A DNA stretch of 64,000 bases from assembly GCA_017562135.1 (NCBI GenBank), contig QEYB01000158.1, positions 496,001-560,000 of the forward strand. The letters are read 5' to 3'. The notes under the pieces were generated by a model. It searched no databases, had not been told where the DNA came from, and saw only the letters and a program-made list of their open reading frames with translations. Positions 23,801 through 36,200 of this stretch are shown here, in pieces (position 1 is the first letter of the stretch; every line of letters begins with the position of its first letter). Origin of the DNA: Dipylidium caninum. Lineage: Eukaryota > Platyhelminthes > Cestoda > Cyclophyllidea > Dipylidiidae. Made by a program: the position numbers and the translations under genes.

Positions 23801-26010
23801 CACGTTTCAGGCTCCGTAACAATGAGGATGCGCCTATGAAGGCACTTTTTTTCTCTCCGCGAAATGTGGTTATCGCCAGTACTGAAAGAGGCGGGAGTCG
23901 AAGACTTGATTCTTCCTGGGCGCAATTTCGGCCTCTCTCCTCCTACCATCTTTATTCTCCTATTCAGAAATCAGGAGAGGAGTCGGACCATTGGGGCTGT
24001 AAGTCTGACTACACACCGGCTTGTCATTCTAGCAAACCTATTCGTATGGAAGAGTGTGTGGGTAACAAATTGCTGTGTTTGTGGAAAAACAGCCTTCTTG
24101 CGGTAAGTCAAGACTGCTAATGGGGAAGAGGACAAGATAAGTAGCCACATCATGACAGGACAATCCGTTCTATCACAATCACACAATCTCAAAAGGGGAA
24201 AAGGAGATTCCAGTAGTATCGGAATATTTGGATATAGAAATCCAACGGGATGGACACGCTGCTTTCAGAGGAGAAGCTGCAAGACTATGTCCAAGTAAAA
24301 CGAGGCTGTCATGCAAGGAGCTGTCGGAGTTGAGGGGTTTTTTTAGAGCAGAAGTTGGATCAAGTAATGGCCTTAAGCGGAATAATGGCGTAGAGTATCA
24401 GCTAATGGATCAGCGGAAGTCGGGCGATGAAAGGATAGGCGTGTCCGTATTTTATTATCATCTCATTATTCCCCTAAACAAAAGGCAGGACAGTTGGGAG
24501 CGGTCCCATCTACACTGGACAATATAGGAACATATTTGCAAGCAGAAAAAGAATATGAGGTAACTTTATTCATTTGTAGGCAGCTGTTCTCGCAACGGAC
24601 AGCAAATATTCTCCATGGGTTCTTAAGGATGAGAGTCTGAGCGTGATCAAGTGAATGAAAAGTTTTTAGGAAAAGTTATGCGGATAGATGAAGGAAATAA
24701 GAGACGGGACTTACCTTCTCTCTAATGGAAGCCCAGTGGGCCGGTGTCAACCGTTTTAATTTTGTGCTCCACTGATTCATCTCATCAAGAAAGTGATTGC
24801 GAAGAAAGACGCCACCATTACTTGCTGGCTGAGAGGTGATTTGCGCAAGCAGACGACTTAAGTCGATGAAATCTTTGGCAAGTTGTGAGAACTGAGGAAG
24901 AATGCCTGTGAGACTTGCGTAGCATCCCCTAATGACATTGAGACATCGGTTAGGACAAGGTGCTCCGATTAACTTGATTATGGAAGGTGAATCCTGCTCA
25001 TAATCCGTCGATGAGTTATTTTGACTCTGGCAGAGACGGCAGAAGAAAAGTTGCTCGAAACCGGCGGCGCAGGACTCGGATAAGTTCTGCTGTTCAAAGC
25101 TTGAGAGGATCTATTCGAAATAAGAAGAGCCAAGTAGCATTAGTTAACGACTGTATGTCTGGAGAAGAGAAGAATAAGTTGGACTCACCTCGATGAAAAA
25201 GGTGAAATGGTCAAGGTATTTGACTAGGTTATTCTCTAAAGCATCTTGAATATCGAATGCGTAAAAATCCGTCGATTCTGATTTGACAATCTCCAATAAA
25301 TTGAGAACTTTTAAGTCGTTACTCAGACAATGTTGAAGGCCGGGGTTGAGATTGATGAGGTGCGTTGCTGAGATGAGCTTCAACTCGAGCAGCACATTCC
25401 TATTATATTGGTGTTGGAACGAAAAAACTATTATACTTTATTGAGGCCTGTAGATAACTGATCCTCTCCGGCATGCTAATCACTGAAAGAATTGAAGAGT
25501 ACAACTTTGAGACTGACGTAGCGACCTGGTGAGGTGGCAGATGACTATGAATTCCACTCATAAACACGTCACTGATATAGGTTTCAAGAGACTGAATAAA
25601 AGGTTCTGAAGAAAAATAGGTCTATGCAAAACTTTGAAACAAACTTATAAAAATAGGAAAGAACGAATCTAATTTTTGCTTGATGAATCCAATCTTCGAT
25701 ACAGAGCTAATATCATCGGTAAATTTATAAGCCAAGTATATATTTTCTGCATCGATGTTGCAACAATTTTCCATCGTTGAGTGGCAGTGCTGAAGAGGAA
25801 TTACTATAGATAAAAAGAATTTGGAAAAACAAACATACCTGGGTTGGTTGTAATCAAATCATCGTCTTCGTATCTTTGGTGTTGCATAGATTTTCCAAAT
25901 AGATGATATCGTAAAGCATAAGATGTCATTTGGGGATTTTTGCAAGAACTGCAAGGTTTAATAAGTACAAGAAAGAACAGTGTATTCACTACACATTGAA
26001 ATATTTGCAT
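11830..26010 (-). CDS. Glypican (GPI-anchored heparan sulfate proteoglycan core), nine exons
   Basis: Glypicans carry heparan sulfate at the cell surface and modulate Wnt, Hedgehog and BMP signals. Exons on the minus strand: 26010-25839, 25803-25645, 25605-25437, 25399-25189, 25110-24715, 21210-20833, 18155-18028, 12440-12122 and 12008-11830. All phases agree if one base is removed from exon 6 (G6 run, plus-strand 21013-21018) and one from exon 7 (C4 run, 18104-18107). The predicted protein is about 702 residues. Visible in order: signal peptide (MQIFQCVVNTLFFLVLIKPC); a Cys cluster (HCHSTMENCC); the family core ESC, FCRLC and CPNRCLNVIRGCYAS; GNPPVEEIDP; the hallmark CWNG near residue 485; NPAVKV; then an acidic region with a likely glycan site EDGSG near residue 607. 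The C-terminus has a hydrophobic stretch (LAWLVFAMPLIV) as for GPI addition, but 18 further residues follow before the stop, so a last splice at the GTAGGT near 11885 is possible. Intron 7 uses a GC donor. A Kunitz gene lies in intron 6. Vertebrate subfamily not assigned. Confidence 0.9.
12441..18027 (-). other. Glypican intron 7 (5.6 kb, GC-AG) with no confident gene
   Basis: The intron begins with GC (CAG|GCAAGC), which keeps phase 0 with the AG acceptor at 12441-12442. It is GC-rich and carries homopolymer runs: a G run near 14080 and adjacent C and G runs near 15866-15880, able to form a hairpin or quadruplex. A plus-strand frame at 13820-14416 has protein-like texture in its last 75 residues but no recognised domain. 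I did not call it as a gene. Confidence 0.55.
17994..18014 (+). repeat. G-quadruplex-type tract beside the glypican exon 7 donor
   Basis: Nine Gs are followed by three more GGG runs separated by single A, the classic four-run quadruplex pattern, on the plus strand. It begins 14 bases from the exon 7/intron 7 boundary. In the glypican transcript it is read as a C-rich pyrimidine tract just after a GC donor. Confidence 0.8.
18753..18760 (+). promoter_or_regulatory. TATA box of the Kunitz inhibitor gene
   Basis: TATATAAA stands 61 bases upstream of the Kunitz start codon. That leaves room for a start site about 30 bases downstream and a short leader. It lies in glypican intron 6, so the nested gene appears to have its own core promoter. 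Confidence 0.65.
18821..19537 (+). CDS. Secreted single-domain Kunitz-type serine protease inhibitor
   Basis: Kunitz (BPTI-type) inhibitors block serine proteases through an exposed loop; parasitic flatworms secrete several. Exon 1 is 18821-18875 (phase 1) and exon 2 is 19362-19537, giving 76 residues. Residues 1-18 are a signal peptide (MYTLVALFAIVAIAGFTD), and the intron falls at its end, a common layout for such genes. The mature part has six Cys with Kunitz spacing: HPC, PGMC, SGKC, the YGGCGGNANRF signature, KHC and WRC. The P1 residue after the second Cys is Leu (GMC-LAN), not Lys or Arg. By family knowledge this suggests chymotrypsin- or elastase-like targets rather than trypsin, or an ion-channel role as seen for some members. 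The gene lies antisense within glypican intron 6, with a TATA box 61 bases upstream of the start. No poly(A) signal was found with confidence. Confidence 0.93.
21211..24714 (-). other. Glypican intron 5 (3.5 kb), no gene seen
   Basis: The donor is GTAAGT at 24714 and the acceptor is next to 21210, phase 0 on both sides. The flanking exons join as a glypican would (SIREK then VKQRCTGNPP), so no exon is missing. Frames inside lack family motifs. Confidence 0.6.
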
Positions 26011-27238
26011 AGTGAAGGCAAATTGTGTTTATTGAATTTTCGCTCATTTCAAGCACATTTTCTTATTTAATAATGTAGTAAGGTCGTGGTTAATGAACTG
26101 GTCAATTTAAACGAAAATAAATTTATCTTGATAAGCATATTACAAATCTTTCGTCAGGGCATACTAAAAATTGAAATTACAAACACTAGACGGTACGAGT
26201 GTTTTAAGATTGGTAATTTGTCTTCATTGACTCCTTGTGGATATATTTCGTTTCATTATTTTGAGGATCCCACTTTTAATGTCACGTTGCGGAACGATAT
26301 CCAAACGTAGGATATACAATCTCTAAATTCGAGGGGTGTTGTAGAAAGATTTTGTCGCGGCAAATAATGATAATGCAATTCCGCCGTAGTTACACTTCTC
26401 TGACGTAGATGTTTTCGCTTCGCAGCTTTAAAACCATTTTTGCATATTTAGCAGCATAAAAGGGCGGGGCAGTTCGTCTCCAAGGCTCTTCGCACTTCGC
26501 ATGGGTAACGATTAAATTTGGGAACATGGCCAGTATTTAGCCTCTGAAATTGGTTCATTAACTGAAAGACTTTAGGTAATAGACATTGCACGCTATTTGT
26601 AATTGTATTGAAGGAGAATATTAGTTGTGTCTTCCGTAATTTGTGTTAAAAATAAACAATCCAATCAATGTGGACTTTAAAATGATAGGAGAGGCTGGTT
26701 GGCCCACGAACTGTATCTATCCTTACTAAATAATTAAAAACCATTTAATATGGAGTTATAAAGTGTCTCACTTACCTGCATTATTAAATCTGAGCCACTT
26801 AATCTTTCAGTAGTTAGATATACTTGTTTGCAATTTCTTAGTTCGCTCGAATCGTAGGCTAAGGATTTTACCGTCTATTAAAAATTATTAGTCTGTATTA
26901 GTGAATACTACTAGCGTAAATCAAATGTTACCTTTGTGTATTGTTAATTTTCTTTTCATAGAATGACCTTGAATTTTGATTTTCATGCTCCGGGCCTCCT
27001 GAATCAGGTGTTTGGGTGTTGGGTATTTACTTACTTCATTAGTGGGCACGTGAGTCGCCACTACTGACTTCTCTGCTCAGACGTTTTTTAAATTTTGTTT
27101 GCACCCGTATTGCTAACTCTATTTGTCCTCAACTTAGCTGTCACTTTAAGTAATAAACGTAATTTTCCCACTTAATTATTGAGATTATCTGCCTCAGGTG
27201 CCCCATTTCATGCATATCTCTGGCAAACTTTAGTCATA
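26011..27238. promoter_or_regulatory. Divergent intergenic spacer between glypican and VRK genes
   Basis: The two coding starts point away from each other, 1,228 bases apart, so both promoters and 5' leaders should be here. The region is AT-rich compared with both flanks beyond the first exons. I see no clear TATA pair; shared promoter use is an inference from geometry. Confidence 0.5.
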
Positions 27239-30200
27239 ATGCCTAGAGCAGCCCCCAAACGGGCTTATAAAATCGCGAAAGTGATAAAGGAGGGCTTCGA
27301 GATCCCGGACCAACATTCCAACACATGGGTCGTCGGCGAGATTATCGGCCAAGGCGGCTTCGGACGCCTCTATGCCGGTATGGCCACACTCTCAATTTGT
27401 TTGTAAACTTGTGCTTTACGATTACACATGACTCCTCCTTTTTAAGACATCTAAACTTTAGTCAGCACTTCATTTCTGTTTAGGGGGGGGGGGGGGTTTT
27501 TCTGTCCTCATGATCCATATTTATTCAAGCTAACTGTGGCGTGAACAGAATCGTAATTCCTTAATTATGTTAGGAATATATGCTCCAGTGTTGATAAGGA
27601 ACCAATAATGTACGTTTCTTCCTAGCTTCTTCCAATAAGAACCCCAAAATCAAGGATTATGTCCTCAAAATCGTGAGTCTGCTTTTTTACTATCCTTATT
27701 TAATTGACAGGAGCCTCAGGAAAATGGACCTCTTTTTACTGAAACCCACTTCTACACTCGTGTTTGCAAACAGGAGCTATGCAAGTTGATTATTAAAACA
27801 TTCAAACCTAATATTTTTCTAGTAGATGAATGGAAAGTAGCTCACCATCTCGATTTCCTCGGCATTCCTCGTTTCATATCAAAAGGTCTTTTTGTGGCAC
27901 CGGATAACCAGACGTGTCGTTTTCTCGTGATGCAGCGTTTCCATGGCTCCCTCGAGGATTGCTTAATTCGACGAGAATTTGCTCCTGCCGACATTCCTCG
28001 AATTGCCCTTCAGACGGTATATTTTAAATGCCTTTGTAGAAAAGGTCTTACTCCTAAACATCAGTAGGGGAATATGTTTCGTTTGGGATGCGATTTTCAA
28101 AAGGTAGCGGTGGTATAACAGTGCGAGTTGTGGCCTTTTATTAGTCTCCTAAACATGTGTTTAACGGGTGAATAATTGTCGTCATTTTATTAAAGTGGGT
28201 GGAGTCTGTGTCGTTTTATATTTGGAGTCCGCTGGCGCAAGGACCTACTTACCCTTCCTTTTGCCCTGATGTTTTTAACGCTGCTTACCTCCTACCTCGG
28301 AGTTAATCTAAATGACGAGCGATTTATAAAATAAGTGTTTTAAGTGTGTCTACCTTTCTTTTAAGTATAAAATTTTCCTTTACAAATAATGGAGCGAAAG
28401 ACAAACTTTGAACACATGTATTTACAATCCTCGCTGATTTTCAATTTCTCTCATATTAACCAATTCTTCAGTGGAGTTAGTGGATTTCATGCTACGGAAA
28501 CAAAGTAATGAAGCTATTTTCAATTAAAATCCAATTATTTGCTGTGGCACATTTACTTATTTTAAAGCCAACCAGTTCGGATTTAAAAACTTGTTACATA
28601 AGAGATCTTTATTTATCGCATTGAATCTCTGTCCTTTACTTCTTGATTAACATTTTGCTCTTTTTTCCTGTCTCAGGTCGACGCCCTAGAATACATTCAC
28701 TCGAAGGACTACGTGCACACGGACATCAAAGCCTCTAACCTCCTCCGTGGTTCCGCAGATAAGGTGAGTCGATCTTTCACAATCCTTACGGTAAAAGCCT
28801 TGTTTTCAATCCGCTCTCAGTCAATTTAAACAAAACATGACATTGAAAACACTGAAAGCTTCTCTTTTCCTCTATATCAGAAATGATTTAAAATTTGTGG
28901 GTTTATCGTCTTCTATTTTGGGGATTTCGTCGTCACTTTTTTCTTTTCCACATAACTCGACGTGAAATCGCATCTGCGAATTAAATGAAGTAAATTGGAG
29001 TGGGAATGCGAGCTCTACCAGGCGCCAGCGGGAGTGGGCAAATTGTCCTGGGGAGACACGATAAAGAAAAAGAGGGAAAACCAAGTGGTTGAGACGTTTG
29101 TGACTGTGAGGAGGTTGCCACATCTCAGTCAGTCAGTCAGCCAGCCAGCCAGCCGACCTCTTTGTTGTGACCTTAAAGGTGGGCCAAGGGCCTGCGAGGC
29201 ATCGTTGGGACTCTCGACTCCCGTCCCACTGGGCACTTGGCTTTTAGCGCTGTGGGAGCAGGAGACGTTTTTTGGCGTTTTTGAACTGCGTTACGTCTCA
29301 ATTTGGACTTGTACGAAAACGGTAGATGTAAACTGTGTTTTCTTTCCATTTGGCTTTGGCGAAAAATAGAATAAGAATGGGGAGCAAACAATGCAAAATT
29401 TCACTAAATGAATACGAAAAGTATTTTCATAACTTTAAAATGAATATGTCCGGTGCAGGTTAGAGTTAGTCTCCCAGTCCCGGTTGAACGGAAAAGCCCG
29501 TTTCATAGTTTCCACTTCAGTAGTTTCCAGTGTAAAACGCCTTTAAATGCTGCCGTGGAGTCAAGACCCTGACAGTACCTGATCTGAAGTCATTTCCCGC
29601 TAATTAATGCCTTTTCACCTTATATTCTTCACCTTTTCTCTGCCTAAATCCTCACCGCCACTGCTGGGCTTTGTTTTGGGAAGTTGACGTGAGCAGAAGT
29701 TGTTGGTGTTGGCCAGATATACCGAGTCCAAACTTTATTGGCTCGATCTCCTCCTCCTCCTCCCCCCAAATTCCGCAACTAACTCCATCTACCAACCTAA
29801 TGAGAGTCTCTCGAATGCGCTCTCATGCGCGGTGAACAGACGCCCCTCTTCAGGCGAAATTCTGCTCTCTGTCTCTACTACCTCTTTTTTCATTACTTCT
29901 ACTTTCCGCTGTCCTTCCCTCGGTGCTCGTGCGGTCACAACTGTGACGTCGTACTCACATACACAGACACACGCACACAGTTTATTTTGGCTCTGGTTTT
30001 TCCTAATTTTACTCTGCCCATCTTCTAAACCCTTTAAATCACGCGGCACCTTAGGCCGACTTTGCGCTTGACTTTTAACCTGACTCCTTTTGGAAACTCT
30101 TAAACTCTCGTCTGCGTCGACAAGGCTGTCAACCTGATGTGATGCCATACGTGGTCACGTGGATGCTCCCCGAGTGTCCTTTGGCCAGGCACTTTCCTTC

Positions 30201-33200
30201 ACCAACGTCTTTTTTTACGCCTAAGCCGAGACTGAAGATAATGTGGAACCCAACTGTTGACCTCGCTACTTTTATGCGTCGACGCTTGACGTTGTCAAGT
30301 TGTCAGCGTCCTCGCCTCTGCCTCGGTGATCACCGCCGATGCTGAGGGGTGCATCCCCCGCCCCTCATGCTCGTGTACTCATCTTCCCGGACCGTAGAAC
30401 TGTTTCGACACCATGTAGTAGACTTCTTAGTGCGATTCGGGTGTCGTCGTACGACAGTGCCTGTGTTGCCTTTTGAAATTGCCCATCTTCGTGGCCCACT
30501 TGTCCCCCTTTGCTCCCTTTCTCTCTCTCTCTCTCTCACCGCAGTCTCTGATCACAGGTAAGGTAATCTTCAGTTAGGTTGCCCAAACGCCTACTTTCCC
30601 ACTGCCATGAGAGTATCCTCATTCACGCGATCATCCACGGACTTAACGTCATCTTTCCGTAGCCTCTGGCCGAAGGGAGCCCCCAAGTTCCACCGTTTTG
30701 AGAGTAGATAGCGTAAGAATAACTCCAAAAGTTGTCCGTATTTTCTAGCCTCCCCTTGCTTTTCGCCATGGTCATCATGCGTGCACAAGGACAAAAATTT
30801 GTAAAAGAACCACACAGGGGGGAGCAAAGTGGGACGCAGGCGCATTCCCGTTTCGTCTCGCTACTTTCTCTCCCCCGTTGTCCCACCCGTGGAACAGATG
30901 CTAAACGAAGGTCAAGTGTCAGAGAGTCGTAGAGTAGGCGAGTGGACTTACCACTTTCAGTGCTATTTTATCTTCTATTTTAAGCATCCCTTTGCAATCG
31001 GTGATTTTATTACAACATGGAGACAGAGAAAACAACCTGCCATTTTTCTTTTCTGAGTCCTCTTTCTACTCGCAGTGGACGAGCCCGTCCATGTTTGGAT
31101 GACCCAGAATCCGATAGTCTCCTTTTTTTGCTGGGGAAAGGCACTTGGACAGCAGTGTTGGAGTTTCCGGCCATTTGGCTGACACGGGAGGAAAGAGACC
31201 CTTGGGGGGAGACGTCGAGGCGTTTCAAAGCGGACCTTGTTCCATGAAACCCAACTCCCCAGTCTTCCCAACTTTGTTGTCCTACGGCATTAAGGCATCA
31301 CGTCAAACCGAGTGCGCTTTCACCAATGGGTTTCGGCGACGACGTCGACCAACAGGGTTGAGCGTCTTCCATACAACCTGCCGACTGGCAACACCTTAGA
31401 CTTATCTCGTCTGTCACTCTCGAGTCGAGTAGTGAGTGCTTGAGGCCCGGTGGAGGAGTTCACGAGGCGTCGTGTGTGGCCGACGACTGGAAGTGTTGTC
31501 AATTTGCCTTCTTCGACTTTCCTCCAATTCAACCAAAAAGGATGGATGGATGGGGAGAAACCTGGAGGATGCTTCTTTAGCGGAATTCCGTTTATCTCAA
31601 GCCCACAGAACTGCGATGGGACCAGTGGTGTTTTCTGCAAGTAACTTCGCTTGCACTTTCCTCGGAGATTTTGGCTGGCTTAAAAGGCGCAGAGGGGCTT
31701 CTGTTGCCCGTGCCATAAGGCGAGAACGTGTGCCTTTCAGTTCTATCTGGCGGATTTCGGTCTGGTGACGCAGTACCGCGTTGGTGGCGATAACGGCAAC
31801 CACAGGCCCGAGAAGGCGTCGCCCAAACTGCGCGACAACGGGACCTTCGAATTTTGTTCGCGGGATGCTCACGCCGGTTAGTTGGTACTCCTTCAGGAAA
31901 CCCCTGAGTATCTCCTCCTCGTTTTCTGCTCCTCTGTCACCGCGTCTTCCTCCACCTCCTCCCCCCACTTCTCTTGGTCCTCCTCCTCCTGGTGCCCCTC
32001 TTCTCCTGGTCATCCTCTTCCTCCCCCTCTTCTCCTGGTCTTCCTCAACCTCCTCCTCCCCGTCCTCCTGATCATCCTCTTCTCCTTCTCCTCCACTTCT
32101 CATGGTCTTCTTTCTCCTCTTCCCTTGATCCTCTCCTGGTCTTCCTCTTCTCATTCTCCCCTTCTTCTGGCCCTCCTCCCTCTTCTCCCCTTCCCATGTC
32201 TATTACTCAGCCGCTTTTTGATGATATCAGACATCCACTCTCTGCCCAAACTACTCTTAATTCGCCGATTGGCCCATCTTCCCTGCCAGTGAATCACCAT
32301 TGTCTTGGCAGGCGATCAGGAGTGAGTCCTCGTCTCGTCTCGTCCCGCAGTCACCGGGGTGTGGCCACGCGCCCGGTTGCAATTTTGGTCTTCCACGTAA
32401 CTTACAATGGCCCCTACATACGAGGCTGAAGTCCGGCGCTTCCAGCCTCCTTTTGTTGCCTTACTGCGTTCGCGCAGGGCGGCTCACTTGCTTCCCCCTC
32501 CAACACAAATCCCACTTATCCACTTTTCACACTCTTTCCCTAATCATATAGGCTTTTTTTCTTTTGCAGGCCTGCCACCGTCGCGACGAGGAGACCTCGA
32601 GATCCTCCTTTTCAACCTCGTCCACTGGCTCTATCGAGCTCGACCCAACGCCCCGCAGGGGCCCTGTGCTGGTCTGCCCTGGGAGGCGTTAATTGGCGGT
32701 GAGGAAAGACTTTCTCATTTTCCCGCCCCATTGCCTGTTTGCGTTATCCCCAGTCTCCGTCTAATTTAGTAGCTCGGAAACTATGAAACGGGTGTTGGGG
32801 CTAAGTAGGAAACACAAAGCGGAATTTCCCCCGTTATTTATTGTATTTATTCGCAAATTACTACCATTGGCATCCATAAATTTCTGCCAACGATTGAGTA
32901 GGTCATCGATGCTTTTTTGGGAAATAGCTTTAATTTGTAAGGCTAGCAAATGACCCAACGTCTTTTACACTGTCGTTTAGTTAGTATTACTTTTCTTCCA
33001 CCAAAGGTAGTTTTTGATTGCGAAAAAGTTGATTATTAGTGAAAGCGATGTCGGGTGAGTGTGGACGACGTGGCAGAATGTCATTTAGTAGGTTTGTCAA
33101 CAGCAGATGGGCTTTGTGTGGTCGTCGTGAGTGGCCGTAATGCGGCAAGACTGCGTCGTGGCGACTGAGCACTGCTGGTCTTCCCTTTTTCCTCGCAATC

Positions 33201-36200
33201 ACAAGTTCCTTGCCCTGCGACTGTTCTGTCCTCGCCTGGTGGTGGCAGGAAGAGAGAGGGGCGGAATGGAGGGGCACACGCCGTGAGCCCCGCACGTGTC
33301 TTCTTGTCCGCCCACCTGCCTGATCCTTATCCACTATCGCACAAAAGTCCACTCTTCATCAAAAATGATGATTTGGTGCAAAGACGGCGACCATGGTGCA
33401 TTGCAAGGGAGGCGACAAAGAAAGACGCGCACTTGCTCTCCAAGCGGCCGGCCGATCGGTCGGTCGTCCGCAGTTGCGTCATGTGGGCGTTTCGGCACAG
33501 CCCAGTCGACTGAGTGGCGGATTTTCCTTAGGCGAGACCGAAGTCGTCGCGTTTAGGGCGATGTGTGGAGCGGATTCCGCAGTTGTCGTTCTTACTTCTT
33601 TCTCCTCGTCATCACCAGCGTGGACAGGCAGTCTCCCTCGAGGCGAGGCACTTCGACGACACTCGGATTGCCAGAACGAGCATTTACGGAAGCAACATCG
33701 GGCATTTTCTTCTTCCACCAGTGGATCCATCGTGGAATGTCGCATTAAGGTGTATGGAGGCTTTTTGAGTGACGCCATACTTCCATTTGCACTCGTACGA
33801 GAAGAATAGAGTGAAAATTGGATAAAAACACTGAATAAATTTACGGAAAGAGAGTAAGAACACCTCGGAAATGTATAAATGCAAATATCGAGCGCACGAT
33901 AAAGCGTGTCTCTCTCAGACGCAGTTGAACTCAAACCAAATCGGACAAAGAAGCTCGTTTCATGGTTTCCGCCCTAATATATGTTTACCTCGACGCTGCA
34001 TATCTAACCAAGATCTGGACCTGAGTGCTTGCCTTCGACTTAGACTTCCCAGCCAACTTCTGACCGCGCTGGCCTCAGTGGTCGAGTGCCATCCCGAGTG
34101 GGCTCCAACTTCACCTCACTGCATTAAGGTGGACTTCTTCTTCTTTCACTTCTGATTTTTGCGATCTTTTTTCCTCCTAACCGCTACAGATCCCGCAGTT
34201 CGCGCCAATGTCCCGGCCAACGTGCGGGAACTTGTGGTTCAGTCGAAGTCGGAAGCCATGGACCCCGCTCACACCTCTATCCTCGTCGATTCTGCTGGAA
34301 TCGGTCGCCAGCCTGGTCGGTACTGCTTACTACCTAGCTAACCAACGGTGTCTCCTCCCCTTTCCTTACGCCTTTGTCTGCCCATCCACGCACCACTCCA
34401 TTAGCCACCTCCTTGTATGACTTTTTGGTATGTCCGACTAGCCAAATATTCATCTTTTTTCGGTCGACTGGCGCCAACCACCTCGAGATGTGTCGCAGTT
34501 AGTAATGGAAACGCCTTTCTTTCTCTCCTTCAGCCCTCGAGTCGCTAGTTAGAGCGGTGGGTGGCCTGGGCTACACCGAGTCGCCGGACTACGCGCGTTG
34601 TAGGAGTCTTCTGAAGGCGTTGGCAAAGAGTCTCGAGGCCACGGCGTCAGCGGTGGCAGCGGCGGCTTCGAGACAGAACAACAAACATATCCTCGTGGAA
34701 GTTAATACGGAGGAGGATCCGGGCAAACGTGTTGGGGAAGGTATTACCATGCTCTCTCCATTTTTCCTCTCTTACCTCATGCAAATGATCGTACCTTGAA
34801 GTATGCGTCAGATGAAGGAATACTTCGAGGCTTTTCATTATTATTTTGTCTAAAAACTATATGAACATCGCAAGCAGTGACGCTTACTGCAACCTAACAA
34901 TATTATCAACTCACCCTTTGGGCAGTTCATTTCATCTATCAAGGCGGAAACCATGAAACGAGCTTCTTTGTCCGATTTGGTTTGAGTTCAACTGCGTCTG
35001 AGAGAGACACGCTTTATCGTGCGCTCGATATTTGCATTTATACATTTCCGAGGTGTTCTTACTCTCTTTCCGTAAATTTATTCAGTGTTTTTATCCAATT
35101 TTCACTCTATTCTTCTCGTACGAGTGCAAATGGAAGTATGGCGTCACTCAAAAAGCCTCCATACACCTTAATGCGACATTCCACGATGGATCCACTGGTG
35201 GAAGAAGAAAATGCCCGATGTTGCTTCCGTAAATGCTCGTTCTGGCAATCCGAGTGTCGTCGAAGTGCCTCGCCTCGAGGGAGACTGCCTGTCCACGCTG
35301 GTGATGACGAGGAGAAAGAAGTAAGAACGACAACTGCGGAATCCGCTCCACACATCGCCCTAAACGCGACGACTTCGGTCTCGCCTAAGGAAAATCCGCC
35401 ACTCAGTCGACTGGGCTGTGCCGAAACGCCCACATGACGCAACTGCGGACGACCGACCGATCGGCCGGCCGCTTGGAGAGCAAGTGCGCGTCTTTCTTTG
35501 TCGCCTCCCTTGCAATGCACCATGGTCGCCGTCTTTGCACCAAATCATCATTTTTGATGAAGAGTGGACTTTTGTGCGATAGTGGATAAGGATCAGGCAG
35601 GTGGGCGGACAAGAAGACACGTGCGGGGCTCACGGCGTGTGCCCCTCCATTCCGCCCCTCTCTCTTCCTGCCACCACCAGGCGAGGACAGAACAGTCGCA
35701 GGGCAAGGAACTTGTGATTGCGAGGAAAAAGGGAAGACCAGCAGTGCTCAGTCGCCACGACGCAGTCTTGCCGCATTACGGCCACTCACGACGACCACAC
35801 AAAGCTCCATCTGCTGTTGACAAACCTACTAAATGACATTCTGCCACGTCGTCCACACTCACCAAAATGTTTCGTTAACGTTAGAGAAAAAGGAGCTTCC
35901 TCTGAAAGAAAAAAGACGAAAAAGATGAGCAGCCCAATCGGTGGCAGAAAGGCGTTAATGTCAAGGGAAGTAATTTCTACCGAATGCGGGTAGTTTCGCC
36001 TTTGCGTCTCCTACTTGCACTCAGCGCGCGTTTAGTTGCATCGAGTGGATGGACACGGGGCATTTCATGCAAGTCATCGTCTTCTTCGGAGCGGGTCGCC
36101 TCGAAACCACCAAAAAACGTCTCCTGCTCCCACAGCGCTAAAAGCCAGGTGCCCAGTGGGACGGGAGTCGAGAGTCCCAACGATGCCTCGCAGGCCCTTG

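Noticed and set aside
31597..32154. 185-codon acidic minus-strand frame rich in Glu and Gly
   Set aside because: It is the complement of the polypyrimidine tract and of VRK exon 5, so it is low complexity without independent support.
33479..33934. 151-codon frame present twice (also 34982-35437)
   Set aside because: It is duplicated only because it lies in the inverted repeat. It belongs to the degenerate mariner and shows no intact transposase domain.
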